In this document: positions 50,328-64,000 of the stretch, piece by piece
How the letters are laid out: every line of letters begins with the position of its first letter
Position numbering within the stretch: position 1 is the stretch's first letter
NCBI RefSeq assembly: GCF_002113375.1
Contig: NZ_NEHO01000008.1
Coordinates: 104,134 to 168,133, forward strand
Direction: 5' to 3'
DNA from: Pseudomonas sp. R37(2017)
GTDB lineage: Bacteria; Pseudomonadota; Gammaproteobacteria; Pseudomonadales; Pseudomonadaceae
Length of the DNA: 64,000 nucleotides
The notes under the pieces: model-generated
The model's database searches: none
Told to the model about the DNA's origin: nothing
The model's input: only the letters and a program-made list of their open reading frames with translations
Made by a program: the position numbers and the translations under genes

Positions 50328-53300
50328 ATGTCCAGTAAAGATTCGACTCCAGCAACAAGCAGCATTCACGGCGAGCTTCTTGAGCAACTCACACCCGATT
50401 GGCTGATCGATGCCACACCCGCCAGACGGGCGGCCCTGAAAGCAGCCAGCACAAGCCCGCCAGACTGGTATGAAAGTGCATCCAAAGAGCATCAGCGGAT
50501 TGTGAGAGAAAGTGCCCTCGCCAGTTTCACCACCCAGACGCTTCTGGACAAAACGATGTCGGCGCTGCAGGACATCGATATCTTCGCCAAGCCATTGCTC
50601 ATCAAGGCCCTGAAGGACCGGTTCAGTGTCGAGGTCGACGTTGATAAAACCCTGGTGTGCCTGCGACGGCCTCTGGAAGTGGGCGCTGTTGAAATCGAAA
50701 TATCGACGTTCGAAGTCATGAAACTCTCCTTGCTACAGGCAGCGCTGCATAATTTCGAAGAGTCCGAATGCAGGAACGGCGCCTTTCATGCTCAATCCGG
50801 GTTTGTCACGCAAACATCGACACCGGGTGAGTTTCAGGCGGTCAGTGTCGACATGACGGTCACTCAATTCTTGTCACTCTGCCGCACCCTGGATATCGGG
50901 TCGCAGTATCAGACCTATGTGAAAGCATTTTTCCAGTCGGCTGATGACAGTGCTGGAATCACACTTCGTCGCCAATTCATTAACAATCAGAAGGCGATGC
51001 TCAAAGCCGCTGCCGAATTGGCACTGCTGAAAAAGGATATTCAAGCCCGGGACTACGCAATGATCCTCTCGATCGTTAACGGCGAAGTCCACCCCAGGCT
51101 GGGCGGCAAGCCAGTCTGGTTTCGCGACCTGTCTTTGATGAAGCGCAGGATGACCGGCTGCGTAGTGTTCGGCATCTGTGAAAAGTACCGCTACACCAAC
51201 GAATTCATCGTCTACATCCCCCATGATCCGCAGCACCCGCTCAAACGCTACACCCCCGAGCAGATGCGTGAGGAGTTCAAACGGCAGTTCACGGCTCGGG
51301 ATGAATCGTCGTCCGACGGTGCCGTACCAACGCCCCATCAGCAGTTTTTCAGCCAATTCGTGGCTTATGGGGATCGACCGTATTACTTCAGTCAGTTCAC
51401 CACTAAAGCCGCGGATGCGCCTTCCGACCCATTGCGTTCGATCTGGGTAAGGGCTGTACAGTTGATTCCGCCATATTCTTCCGTCTTCAGTATCAAGGAA
51501 TTACCACCTGAGCCTCAGGCCCGAAGGGAGGTCGTCGACGACCCTTACCTGAACCCGTCCGACATCAATCGAAAGGACGCTGACGGTATCTGGTCTCCCA
51601 ATACCGATCTGTGGGGTTATCTCTACGAACAGCACCGCGAGAAAGTCATCAGTGATGCACGCAGCCACGCAGTCCCCACGGCAGAGGTCGATGCAAAGGT
51701 GCGCACGGAAAAGCTCAATCATCTGCTGGAAATTGGCATGTTGGGTTTGAACCTGGTGTCAATGTTCGTACCGGTGCTGGGCGAGATCATGATGACGGTG
51801 ATGGCCGGCCAACTGCTCTACGAGTCCTTCGAGGGCGCGATCGAGTGGAGCGAGGGCGATCGCCATGCAGCCAAGGAGCATTTGATCGACGTCGCCGAAA
51901 ACCTGGCGCTGATGGGTGTAATGGCAGGAGCAGGCAAAGGGTTGGGTAAGCTGGCAGCAGCGAAATCCGAGCCGGGAATCGAGAGACTGGAGCCAGTCAA
52001 GCGTGCCGATGGCAAGACCCGACTGTGGAAACCGGATTTGGCGACCTATGAAAGTGCCGACTCGCTGGGTCGCAACCCGGTCCCGGATGCGATGGGACTG
52101 TACAGGGTCAATCGCAAGACCTACCTGCGTCAGGATGGCAAGGTTTATGAGACTACGTTTGATGCGACGCTGAACAAATGGCGTATCCGCCATCCGACTG
52201 ATACGCGGGTCTGGCAGCCGATACTCGAACACAACGGGCAGGGCGCCTGGCGCCATTCGCTGGAGCGTCCGCTTACGTGGGATCGTCTGACACTGTTGCG
52301 GCGAATGGGCCATGTCACCGATGCGTTTTCCGATGACCAATTGCTTGATATCGCCCAGGACTGTGGTGTCGACGACAACGCCTTGCGCAAAATGCACATG
52401 GACCATCTGCCGCCGCCACCGGAGCTGGCGGATGCATTGCAGCGGGTCAAAACCGATGGTGGCGGCAGCAGTCCGCTGGTTTCCAGATTGCAACGAGCCT
52501 GCCCAGGGCTTGGCGCGTCCGCCGCACGAAGGGTTCTGCTCGATGCCAATGCAGAAGAACTCACACGGCTGAAAAAGACGCGCCGGATTCCATTGAAGAT
52601 GCTCGAAGAGGCTCGCTGGTATGCGCAGCAGGGGCGCCAGGCCGAAGCCTTCGCCGGCCTGCACCGGGAGAGCATGTCATCACCTGACAGCAGGTGGCTT
52701 GCCCTGCATGCACTGGAAAAATTGCCAGGCTGGTCCGGCGAAGTGCGACTGGAGGTTCGAGACGGCCACATCAATGGCCCGCTCATCGATGGAGTCGGCA
52801 ATGAAAACGCCGCCAGTCGCAAGTATGTCGTCAAGCAGGGGCCTTCATATCGAGCGTTTGACGAGCGTGGCGAAGCGCTCAATAGCGTGCCCGCTGTCGG
52901 TGACAACTTTTTTGCCTCGATCATGCACGCCTTGCCCGATGAATCTCGCCAGGCTCTGGGTGTCCCCCATGTCAGTCAAAGCGCGGAGCTGAGGAAGGCT
53001 GTCATTGACTCGGCCAACGACCATCGAGCGCATTTGTCACAACTGCTGACGGAGCGAGCCGGCACTCGTCAGTCGTTCAAGCCACCGGTACGTATCTCCG
53101 AGCGCCAGGTGGGCTACTACGCGAGCGGGCGCGGGCAGGGTTTGAATCCGTCACTGGTGACACGGGTGCGGGATGTTTATCCGACACTCACTGATCAGCA
53201 AGCCAACGGTTTTATCCTGGCACAGTTGCGGGCAGGCAAAACCGATGCACAGATTTATAGCCATTTGCAGACGCGCATGCGCGAGTGGCAATCACTGGAA

Positions 53301-56300
53301 TCGACTCTCGATCAATGGGTTGCCGACCCGATGCCGACATCCTTTGCAGGGGGCAGGGCCTTGATTGCGCAGAACCTCAAGCAATGCTGGCGCAACTCAC
53401 CGTTGGCTGGGCAAAACTCGGCATTCAGTCAGCTTGATTTGGTCTGTGATGACCCGCTACCCCCCTTGTCGGCGGATTTCTCCCATGTGCGTGATCTGAA
53501 AGTTGGCGGGCGGGTTATCAATGAGGCCAATGCCGATGCGTTTTTGGCGAACTTCCCCAGGTTGAAAAGACTGCGTATCACTGGCACAGGAGATGAATTC
53601 ACCCAGGTGCCTCAAGTATTGAAGGACATGCGGGAACTCACTGACCTGAGCCTCTTTTCAGTCGCTCCCTATGCGGCGGACCTTTCGTCGAGGTTGAACA
53701 CGTTGACGACTCTTGAGGAACTCAGTGTTTGTACATTCGCTCATGAGCCGCTTTCTCTGGATGTATCGAGTTTGCGCAATTTGCGCCGCCTTGAGGTTTT
53801 CGCACCTTCTATGTTTGATTGGCCTGAGGGGGTTCTTGAGTTACCGCGCCTTGAGCGTCTGAACCTCAAGGGCACAGCCATCAGAACGCTACCCGCCGGT
53901 ATTTACCAAGGGCATGAAATGCTCTGGTCCGGACTGTCGCTGGACTGGTCGAATATCCTGCGTCAGGACTTCAAGCCAGCGTATGAGTACGTCAAGAGTC
54001 AGCCTGAACACCTTGTTGATCTCGAGGAAATGGTCAGAGACTACAGCTTTGGAGAGTTGCGACGTCTCGGCAAAGGTATCAATGATTCATTCGAAGAGAT
54101 GTTCAATCGGTTTGCCGAACAATGGCCGGGATTCGAAGCCAGATTCGAGGCTGTTGAAGCCTTGAGTGAGCAGGAGCGCGAGCTCAACGGGAAACTCAAC
54201 GATTGGTCCATGGGGGCAAAGGCGCCACTCGCGGTCAATGAGATGATAACGCGTGTCAGAGCAAGTCATTCCCTGAGAGCCTGCTGGCGTAACGGTGTAT
54301 TCAAACGCTATGGCGCTACTGCCGATGCCTCGGTGCTGGAGTTGTCGAATCTGCAATTGGCGGACTTTCCTGACCTGCCGGCCGGCGCATTCACCCATGT
54401 GCAAAGGTTGAACTTGAGAGGCTGCAGTGCGCCTCTAGAGCAGATACGCGGCTTTGTCAGTCGTTTTACCGAACTTCAAGCTCTGGATTTGAGCGGTAAT
54501 GCTTTGAAAGAGGTACCGCTTGTGCCCGGCCAGCTTGGGCAATTGACCCATCTGGACCTCTCCGACAACCTCATAGGTGTCGAGGCTACGCAAAGTTTCG
54601 AGGGGCTGCAGTCCCTTGAATACCTGAACCTGCAAAACAACCCGTTGCACTCGTTGGATGTCAGTGGATTGACTCGCCTCCAAGCCCTTGATGCGCGGGC
54701 GACAGGTCTGCGGGAATGGCCAATTGGGGTGCAAGATCTGCCGTCGTTGTTCTGGCTGGATGTGCGTGACAGCAAAATATCCTCATGGCCCGTGCAGATG
54801 CCGGATGAAATGTTGCTCAAGACCAACCTGACGGGGGCGCCATTAACCGAGCAGACCGTTGCAACGATCAAGGTGGTCCGGCAGCGACTGGAGTTCGCCA
54901 AAGGCCTGCCGGAAGGGACTCTGGAGCGGTACGACCTGGAAGAAATACCTTCCGTGTTTCCTCCGTCCGAGAGCGACTTCTCGATGGCTCGTCATTTACT
55001 GCCCCTGCCGGAAGTTGTGACAGGGGACACACCGACGCTGCTGGCAAAACGATTGCAAAGGCTAAAGCCTGCACTCACTGAGGGGGATGCTTTGCAATGG
55101 ATTGAGCAGATGCGCGCAGGTTCAGCGACGGATGCGCTGATCAGCGAACGGCTTGCCCATTGGGAACAAACCTTTGAAGCGCTCACCCGTCGATTGAATG
55201 GCTGGCTCTATACACGTGGCTCTCGCGGTGCTGGATGGATGGTTTCCTCCAGTACTCGCAGGCTGGGCGCTGAACGAATACTTGAATGTTGGCGCGAAGG
55301 CCTGAGCGGTACGCAAAGTGTCGCAGGCACCGAGTTGAATCTGAACGGTCTGCAACTGGGTGATCTGCCAGAGTTGCCCGACATGTTCAGTCATGTGGAA
55401 ACCTTGAACCTGACGAGTGTAAAGCTGACCGCTCAAGGTTCCGATGGGTTCCTCAAGGCATTTACACGACTCAAGACGCTGATACTCAACGGAAACGGGC
55501 TGCAGGCAGTACCTGGGCCAGTTGAACGCATGGTTGAGCTCGAGCGCCTGGAAATGTCTTCGAACCGGGTGAGCGATGCCGAGCAGTTGTATTCCTCGTT
55601 AAGCAATCTGGAGCGCTTGCAATGGCTGGACCTGGGTTACAACGAACTGGATAGCTTTGATGTCGGTGTTTTCGAGGCTTTGCAAACCCTCGATCTGCGC
55701 AACAACAATCTGACCGAATGGCCAGACGCCGCGCTCGATGCCCTGCGCCTGAGGACGCTGAATCTTTCTGGTAACGACATAACCTCGATTCCTGCTCAGG
55801 CACTCAACGGCGACCATGATTTTCTGCTCAGCGGTACAGACCTGAGTGATAACGACAATCTTGCGCTTGAGAGTCTCGAGCGCTTGAGAACCTACCGAGA
55901 AGCAGGGCTGCTCGATGCCGTGCTGGGTTTATCGCGCGCTGATCTGGATGAGTTGATCGATGAAGCACAGGGCGAAGAGCCAGGCAGCGAGAGCAACGAG
56001 TCCGATGAGGAGCTTCCTGAAACCGAGCCTGATTCTGCACAAAGAGAGCCCTGGCTAGCCAACGCACCGCCCGAGGAAGTGGCCGGGAAAAGCGAAATCT
56101 GGAACCAACTGCTGGCAGAGCCGGGCAATGAGGCGTTTTTTCATTTGATCGCTCGTCTGCAGGATACGAGGGAGTTCAGGGTGGCCAATGCCGATCTCAC
56201 TCGGCGAGTGTGGACCGTGATGGAAGCCGCAGCCAGCAACACTGAGCTTCGGGAAGTTGTATTCGCCAGTTCCGCGACCCACGGAACCTGTGTCGACGGC

Positions 56301-56906
56301 CGAATCCTGACGTTCAGCGGGCTGGAAAGCAAAGTCTTTACCCACAATGCCTTGCTGGAAATCCCCGCCGGGCGTCCTGGGTTAAAGGGCGAAGCACTTT
56401 TGAAATTGTCCAGGCAGTTGTTCCGGCTGGACAAGGTGGACGATCTGGCAACCAAAGCTGCCGCCCGTAGCGGCAGGGATGAGGCCGAGGTGCGCCTGGG
56501 TTATCGAATTGGCCTTACCGATGGATGGAGCGATGGCCTGAGTCTGCCAGGGCAGCCACGACACATGACCTATGCCTCGGGAGTCACGCCCGAGCAACTG
56601 GCGCAGGCGCGTATCGAGATCGTCAATGCAGAACAGTCCGATGCTTTTGTTGAAGACTTGATCCAGCGGGACTATTGGGTGAGCTACCTCAAGGAGAACT
56701 ACCCCGAAGAATTCAACGCACTGGATGAGCTGGCGTTTGATGAGGGAGATGATGGCGCGGTGAGCGCAGATGACCCGGAGTTCTTGAGTCGGCTTTTCGA
56801 TCATGCGGCGGCGCGCAACGCGAAGATGATTGAACTATCGCGCAAAGAAATCACGGAACTGGCTGGAGTCGAGTCGCGTGAAGAGGCGCGTAGAACAGTT
56901 GATTGA
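50328..56906 (+). CDS. Giant effector-like NEL-type E3 ubiquitin ligase with three LRR modules
   Basis: A 2192-residue protein. Parts in order: a long DUF6543/dermonecrotic-toxin-type N-terminus with hydrophobic stretches (about 464-544), a central region shared with the 42161 protein (DSRWLALHALEKLPGW), three tandem modules each with a helical stretch, a CWR motif and LRRs (starting about 947, 1264 and 1578), an acidic linker, and a NEL domain from about 1913. The NEL catalytic Cys is Cys1988 in GTCVDGRIL. Hosts of such ligases are eukaryotic cells. AGGAGAGAC precedes the ATG. There is no signal peptide; the secretion route is unknown. The toxin call is by family resemblance. Confidence 0.85.
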   Translation: MSSKDSTPATSSIHGELLEQLTPDWLIDATPARRAALKAASTSPPDWYESASKEHQRIVRESALASFTTQTLLDKTMSALQDIDIFAKPLLIKALKDRFSVEVDVDKTLVCLRRPLEVGAVEIEISTFEVMKLSLLQAALHNFEESECRNGAFHAQSGFVTQTSTPGEFQAVSVDMTVTQFLSLCRTLDIGSQYQTYVKAFFQSADDSAGITLRRQFINNQKAMLKAAAELALLKKDIQARDYAMILSIVNGEVHPRLGGKPVWFRDLSLMKRRMTGCVVFGICEKYRYTNEFIVYIPHDPQHPLKRYTPEQMREEFKRQFTARDESSSDGAVPTPHQQFFSQFVAYGDRPYYFSQFTTKAADAPSDPLRSIWVRAVQLIPPYSSVFSIKELPPEPQARREVVDDPYLNPSDINRKDADGIWSPNTDLWGYLYEQHREKVISDARSHAVPTAEVDAKVRTEKLNHLLEIGMLGLNLVSMFVPVLGEIMMTVMAGQLLYESFEGAIEWSEGDRHAAKEHLIDVAENLALMGVMAGAGKGLGKLAAAKSEPGIERLEPVKRADGKTRLWKPDLATYESADSLGRNPVPDAMGLYRVNRKTYLRQDGKVYETTFDATLNKWRIRHPTDTRVWQPILEHNGQGAWRHSLERPLTWDRLTLLRRMGHVTDAFSDDQLLDIAQDCGVDDNALRKMHMDHLPPPPELADALQRVKTDGGGSSPLVSRLQRACPGLGASAARRVLLDANAEELTRLKKTRRIPLKMLEEARWYAQQGRQAEAFAGLHRESMSSPDSRWLALHALEKLPGWSGEVRLEVRDGHINGPLIDGVGNENAASRKYVVKQGPSYRAFDERGEALNSVPAVGDNFFASIMHALPDESRQALGVPHVSQSAELRKAVIDSANDHRAHLSQLLTERAGTRQSFKPPVRISERQVGYYASGRGQGLNPSLVTRVRDVYPTLTDQQANGFILAQLRAGKTDAQIYSHLQTRMREWQSLESTLDQWVADPMPTSFAGGRALIAQNLKQCWRNSPLAGQNSAFSQLDLVCDDPLPPLSADFSHVRDLKVGGRVINEANADAFLANFPRLKRLRITGTGDEFTQVPQVLKDMRELTDLSLFSVAPYAADLSSRLNTLTTLEELSVCTFAHEPLSLDVSSLRNLRRLEVFAPSMFDWPEGVLELPRLERLNLKGTAIRTLPAGIYQGHEMLWSGLSLDWSNILRQDFKPAYEYVKSQPEHLVDLEEMVRDYSFGELRRLGKGINDSFEEMFNRFAEQWPGFEARFEAVEALSEQERELNGKLNDWSMGAKAPLAVNEMITRVRASHSLRACWRNGVFKRYGATADASVLELSNLQLADFPDLPAGAFTHVQRLNLRGCSAPLEQIRGFVSRFTELQALDLSGNALKEVPLVPGQLGQLTHLDLSDNLIGVEATQSFEGLQSLEYLNLQNNPLHSLDVSGLTRLQALDARATGLREWPIGVQDLPSLFWLDVRDSKISSWPVQMPDEMLLKTNLTGAPLTEQTVATIKVVRQRLEFAKGLPEGTLERYDLEEIPSVFPPSESDFSMARHLLPLPEVVTGDTPTLLAKRLQRLKPALTEGDALQWIEQMRAGSATDALISERLAHWEQTFEALTRRLNGWLYTRGSRGAGWMVSSSTRRLGAERILECWREGLSGTQSVAGTELNLNGLQLGDLPELPDMFSHVETLNLTSVKLTAQGSDGFLKAFTRLKTLILNGNGLQAVPGPVERMVELERLEMSSNRVSDAEQLYSSLSNLERLQWLDLGYNELDSFDVGVFEALQTLDLRNNNLTEWPDAALDALRLRTLNLSGNDITSIPAQALNGDHDFLLSGTDLSDNDNLALESLERLRTYREAGLLDAVLGLSRADLDELIDEAQGEEPGSESNESDEELPETEPDSAQREPWLANAPPEEVAGKSEIWNQLLAEPGNEAFFHLIARLQDTREFRVANADLTRRVWTVMEAAASNTELREVVFASSATHGTCVDGRILTFSGLESKVFTHNALLEIPAGRPGLKGEALLKLSRQLFRLDKVDDLATKAAARSGRDEAEVRLGYRIGLTDGWSDGLSLPGQPRHMTYASGVTPEQLAQARIEIVNAEQSDAFVEDLIQRDYWVSYLKENYPEEFNALDELAFDEGDDGAVSADDPEFLSRLFDHAAARNAKMIELSRKEITELAGVESREEARRTVD

Positions 56907-56917
56907 ACCCTGACACA

Positions 56918-56952
56918 GCCCTCGACGTCGGATTGCCCGACGTCGAGGGCTT
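56918..56952. terminator. Terminator hairpin between the effector and metH
   Basis: CCCTCGACGTCGG and CCGACGTCGAGGG form a 13-base-pair stem with a short ATTGC-type loop, followed on the plus strand by CTTTGG. It probably serves both convergent genes. Confidence 0.75.
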
Positions 56953-56964
56953 TGGAGTGTTGAA

Positions 56965-60675
<3,711 letters not shown>

Positions 60676-60756
60676 TTGGACTACTCGGTAAGACCATGAC
60701 GAAGGGCCCGGATGATAGCAAACTTGTGCGCTTTTAGAGCATGACTCGAATTTGCA

Positions 60757-60769
60757 TGAATATCGTTCA
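60757..60769. promoter_or_regulatory. MetR-type binding site
   Basis: TGAATATCGTTCA fits the MetR consensus TGAA-N5-TTCA exactly and is extended to CATGAA and TTCATG on both sides. It lies about 82 bases upstream of metH, as expected for homocysteine-dependent activation. Confidence 0.7.
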
Positions 60770-60831
60770 TGTTGGCAGAGGTGCCAGACCGGTAGAATCG
60801 CGGCGTTTTTTCAGGAATCAGGACCAGGGAC

Positions 60832-63141
60832 ATGTCGTATCGCTTCGTCATTGGCACATTGCTGTTGGTTTCAAGCTGGGGCGCAGTGGCGCAAAGTCCG
60901 GTGATGTCCTCTACCATTTCACCCGCTATTTCCTACAGCCGCGACATCCAGCCGATCTTCACTGAGAAGTGCGTGGCCTGCCATGCCTGCAACGACGCCG
61001 CCTGTCAGCTCAATCTGGGCAGTGGCGAGGGCGCGGCGCGTGGCGCGACGAAAGTCCCGGTCTATGACGGTGACCGCACCAAAGCAGTGGCGCCGACGCG
61101 GCTGTTTCTGGACGCCTCCGGCAAAACCGCCTGGCAGCAGAAGGGTTTCTATTCGGTACTCGATGCCCAGGGTAGCCAGGCTGCATTGATGGCGCGGATG
61201 CTGGAACTGGGCCATAACACCCCGTTGCAGCCCAATGCCAAATTGCCCGAAGACATTGTCCTGGGGTTGAACCGGGAAAACATGTGCGCCATGCCCACGG
61301 AGTTTGGTGGCTATGCCGCTGCGCATCCGAAGGAGGGCATGCCGCTGGCGGTGACCGGCCTGACCGACCAGCAATACCAGACGCTGCAACGCTGGCTGGC
61401 GGCGGGGGCGCCTATCGATCAACAGGTCCTGGCCCCCAGTGCAGACGAATCCCGTCAGGTGGTCCTGTGGGAAAACCTGCTCAATTCGCCGGGCGCCCGG
61501 GAAAGCCTGGTGGGGCGCTGGCTGTACGAGCACTGGTTCCTTGCCCATCTGTACTTCAAGGATGGCCAGCCAGGGCATTTCTTCCAGTGGGTGCGTTCAC
61601 GCACGCCGACGGGCCAGCCGATTGACCTGATCAACACTCGTCGACCGAACGATGATCCGGGCACGCAGTTCTACTATCGCCTGTGGCCGGTGCAGGGCGT
61701 GATCGTACACAAGACCCACATCACTTATGCGCTGAGCGCGGCGAAGCTGGCTCGGGTCAAGTCGCTGTTCTACAGCGGCAACTGGCAAGCCAATGCGTTG
61801 CCCGGCTACGGGCCGCAAAGCCGGGCCAACCCGTTTGCCACCTTCGAAGCGATTCCGGCCCAGGCGCGTTATCAGTTCATGCTCGATAACGCCGAGTACT
61901 TTGTGCGCACGTTTATCCGCGGCCCGGTGTGCCGCGGGCAGATCGCCACGGATGTCATTCGCGACAACTTCTGGGCGCTGTTCCAGGCACCTGAGCACGA
62001 CCTCTACATCACCGACCCGAACTATCGCGGGCAGGCCACGCCATTGCTGGCGATGCCGGGACAGAACGATGATGTCGGCAGCGTCCTCAGCCTGTGGCAC
62101 GACTACCGCGACAAACGCAACGAGTACGAAGCCTTGCGCCGCGACAGTTACGCCGACCAGCCGGCGCCGAGCTGGTCGACCCTGTGGGCCGGCAATGACA
62201 ATGCGCTGCTGAGTGTCTTCCGCCATTTCGACAGCGCTTCGGTGACCAAGGGGCTGATCGGCGAAGTTCCGCAAACGATGTGGTTGTTTGACTATCCGCT
62301 GCTGGAACGCACCTACTACCAACTGGCAGTGAACTTCGATGTGTTCGGCAACGTGTCCCACCAAGCCCAGACGCGCCTGTATTTCGACCTGATCCGCAAC
62401 GGTGCCGAGCAGAACTTCCTGCGTCTGATGCCCGCCGACTCCCGGGATGACTATCTCGACGACTGGTATCAGAACAGTGGCAAATTCAAGATGTGGCTGG
62501 ACTACGAGACCATCGACGATGACAAACCGACTGCGCTGAAGCTTGATCCGCGGGATCCCAAGCGCGACTTCGCCACGCAATTGCTGGCCCGTTATGGCGA
62601 TCTCAATGCCAGGCCCGACCCGATCAACCGCTGCGACGGCGCCTACTGCTCACGGCCGAACATCGATCCGGACCTGCAAAATGCCGAGCAGGTGTTGAGC
62701 CGCCTGACTTCGCGTCCGGCGGCGGGGCTTAAAGTCATCGATCAACTGCCGGAAGCCACCATGCTGCGTATCGAAACCGGCAGCGGCAAGCGTGAGATCT
62801 ACAGCCTGCTGCGCAACCGTGCCCACAGCAACGTCGCATTCCTGCTCGGTGAATCGCTGCGTTACCAGCCGGGGCTCGACACCCTGACGATTTTTCCGGG
62901 CGTGCTCAGCAGCTATCCGAACTTCATGTTCAACATCCCGGCCGGACAAGTGCCGGCGTTTGTCGATGCAATGGAAAGCGCCAAGGATACCGACAGCTTC
63001 GAGAAGATCGTCGAACGTTGGGGTATACGCCGCAGTCATCCGCAATTCTGGGCGTATTTCCATGACCTGAGCCGCTACATCCACGAAACCGATCCGGTGG
63101 AAGAGGGCGTGCTGGACATGAACCGCTTCGAGAACCTCTGA
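60832..63141 (+). CDS. cti: Cis/trans fatty acid isomerase
   Basis: A 769-residue periplasmic haem protein that converts cis to trans unsaturated fatty acids in membrane lipids as a response to solvents or heat in Pseudomonas. It has a Sec signal peptide (cleavage after AVAQS), the cytochrome c-type haem motif CVACH (47-51) in SRDIQPIFTEKCVACHACN, and the later segments GFYSVLDAQGSQAALMARML and YYRLWPVQGVIVHKTHITYA. Length agrees with the family. It is transcribed alone. Confidence 0.93.
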   Translation: MSYRFVIGTLLLVSSWGAVAQSPVMSSTISPAISYSRDIQPIFTEKCVACHACNDAACQLNLGSGEGAARGATKVPVYDGDRTKAVAPTRLFLDASGKTAWQQKGFYSVLDAQGSQAALMARMLELGHNTPLQPNAKLPEDIVLGLNRENMCAMPTEFGGYAAAHPKEGMPLAVTGLTDQQYQTLQRWLAAGAPIDQQVLAPSADESRQVVLWENLLNSPGARESLVGRWLYEHWFLAHLYFKDGQPGHFFQWVRSRTPTGQPIDLINTRRPNDDPGTQFYYRLWPVQGVIVHKTHITYALSAAKLARVKSLFYSGNWQANALPGYGPQSRANPFATFEAIPAQARYQFMLDNAEYFVRTFIRGPVCRGQIATDVIRDNFWALFQAPEHDLYITDPNYRGQATPLLAMPGQNDDVGSVLSLWHDYRDKRNEYEALRRDSYADQPAPSWSTLWAGNDNALLSVFRHFDSASVTKGLIGEVPQTMWLFDYPLLERTYYQLAVNFDVFGNVSHQAQTRLYFDLIRNGAEQNFLRLMPADSRDDYLDDWYQNSGKFKMWLDYETIDDDKPTALKLDPRDPKRDFATQLLARYGDLNARPDPINRCDGAYCSRPNIDPDLQNAEQVLSRLTSRPAAGLKVIDQLPEATMLRIETGSGKREIYSLLRNRAHSNVAFLLGESLRYQPGLDTLTIFPGVLSSYPNFMFNIPAGQVPAFVDAMESAKDTDSFEKIVERWGIRRSHPQFWAYFHDLSRYIHETDPVEEGVLDMNRFENL

Positions 63142-63155
63142 ATAATCGCCGATTC

Positions 63156-63250
63156 CCTGTAGGAGCGAGCATGCTCGCGAAGACGTCGTGTCAGGCAGCC
63201 TTGATGGCGACTGACCCACCGCTTTCGCGAGCAAGCCCGCTCCCACAAGG
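63156..63250. repeat. Paired REP palindromes, mixed arms
   Basis: The left arm is CCTGTAGGAGCGAGCATGCT and the right arm is GCGAGCAAGCCCGCTCCCAC, so the two arms belong to slightly different subtypes. It lies between cti and nfuA. Confidence 0.87.
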
Positions 63251-63284
63251 CGGATATCGGAATCTTTCCCGACAAAAATACTAG

Positions 63285-63926
<642 letters not shown>

Positions 63927-63941
63927 GGCGTTCGCTGCGGC

Positions 63942-63976
63942 ATAAAAAACGGCGCCCCGTGAGCGCCGTTTTTTTA
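63942..63976. terminator. Rho-independent terminator after nfuA
   Basis: AAAAAACGGCGC and GCGCCGTTTTTTT form a strong stem with T and A runs on both sides, so it can work in both directions. Confidence 0.92.
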
Positions 63977-64000
63977 TGGGCTGAATTCGTTGACGCCTTC
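63974..64000 (-). CDS. Possible 3' end of a minus-strand gene (partial)
   Basis: On the minus strand an open frame reads EGVNEFSP and then TAA at 63974-63976, within the T-run of the terminator. It may be the end of a convergent gene outside the window; eight codons are too few to tell. Confidence 0.25.
   Translation of the reverse strand, partial: EGVNEFSP

Noticed and set aside
60676..60831. Cobalamin riboswitch upstream of metH
   Set aside because: The gap of about 155 bases shared by two divergent genes is too short, and I saw no B12-box-like sequence.

Overview
The window looks like a chromosomal segment of a fluorescens-group Pseudomonas. The DNA is GC-rich. Thirteen intergenic regions carry paired REP palindromes of the kinds typical of these bacteria. 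The gene content also fits: a lexA2-imuA-imuB-dnaE2 mutagenesis cassette, a cis/trans fatty acid isomerase, B12-dependent MetH, NfuA and CysI followed by a DUF934 gene. I saw no rRNA, tRNA, CRISPR array, IS element or prophage.

Layout. 1-6.2 kb: the start of a FUSC membrane protein and a GapN-like dehydrogenase (both minus); a three-gene exported redox module (lipoprotein cytochrome c, Tat-exported lactone oxidase, Tat-exported PLP enzyme); a SphA/MetA-type outer-membrane protein. 6.4-9.6 kb: an AraC regulator, a DyP peroxidase and a Gfo/Idh/MocA oxidoreductase. 9.8-17.2 kb: one long probable operon with a GntR/UTRA regulator, an AprA-like flavoprotein, an AprB-like ferredoxin, a SsuA/TauA-type ABC importer whose binding protein has an extra NosL-like C-terminal domain, a HEAT-repeat protein and a DUF971 protein. 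Its substrate is unknown, and it is one of the better candidates here for an undescribed pathway.

17.2-19.1 kb: an AT-rich insert coding a small ABC-2 exporter with an odd ATPase signature, followed by about 500 bases without a clear gene. 19.2-24.9 kb: the LexA2-controlled translesion cassette. 25.1-33.3 kb: a polyamine-type ABC importer, two amidohydrolases (one without its first metal-binding HxH) and a flavin reductase, divergent from a GntR/FCD regulator; it looks like a nitrogen-compound uptake and breakdown operon. 33.5-42 kb: a hybrid sensor kinase, a YdcH-like small protein, an SMP-30 protein paired with a fatty acid hydroxylase fused to an SRPBCC domain, a LysR regulator, an SCP2 protein, a histidine phosphatase and SohB.

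42.2-56.9 kb: two very large paralogous toxin/effector-like proteins (dermonecrotic-toxin-type N-terminus, leucine-rich repeats, C-terminal NEL E3 ubiquitin ligase region) surround cysI, DUF934, a binding protein and two small membrane-protein genes. The second effector keeps the NEL catalytic Cys and carries three tandem copies of a helix-LRR module. The first has Ala at the Cys position and ends just after it, so it looks catalytically dead. 57-64 kb: metH with a good MetR site, cti and nfuA.

Functional assignments rest on recognised motifs and family resemblance read by eye; no database search was run.
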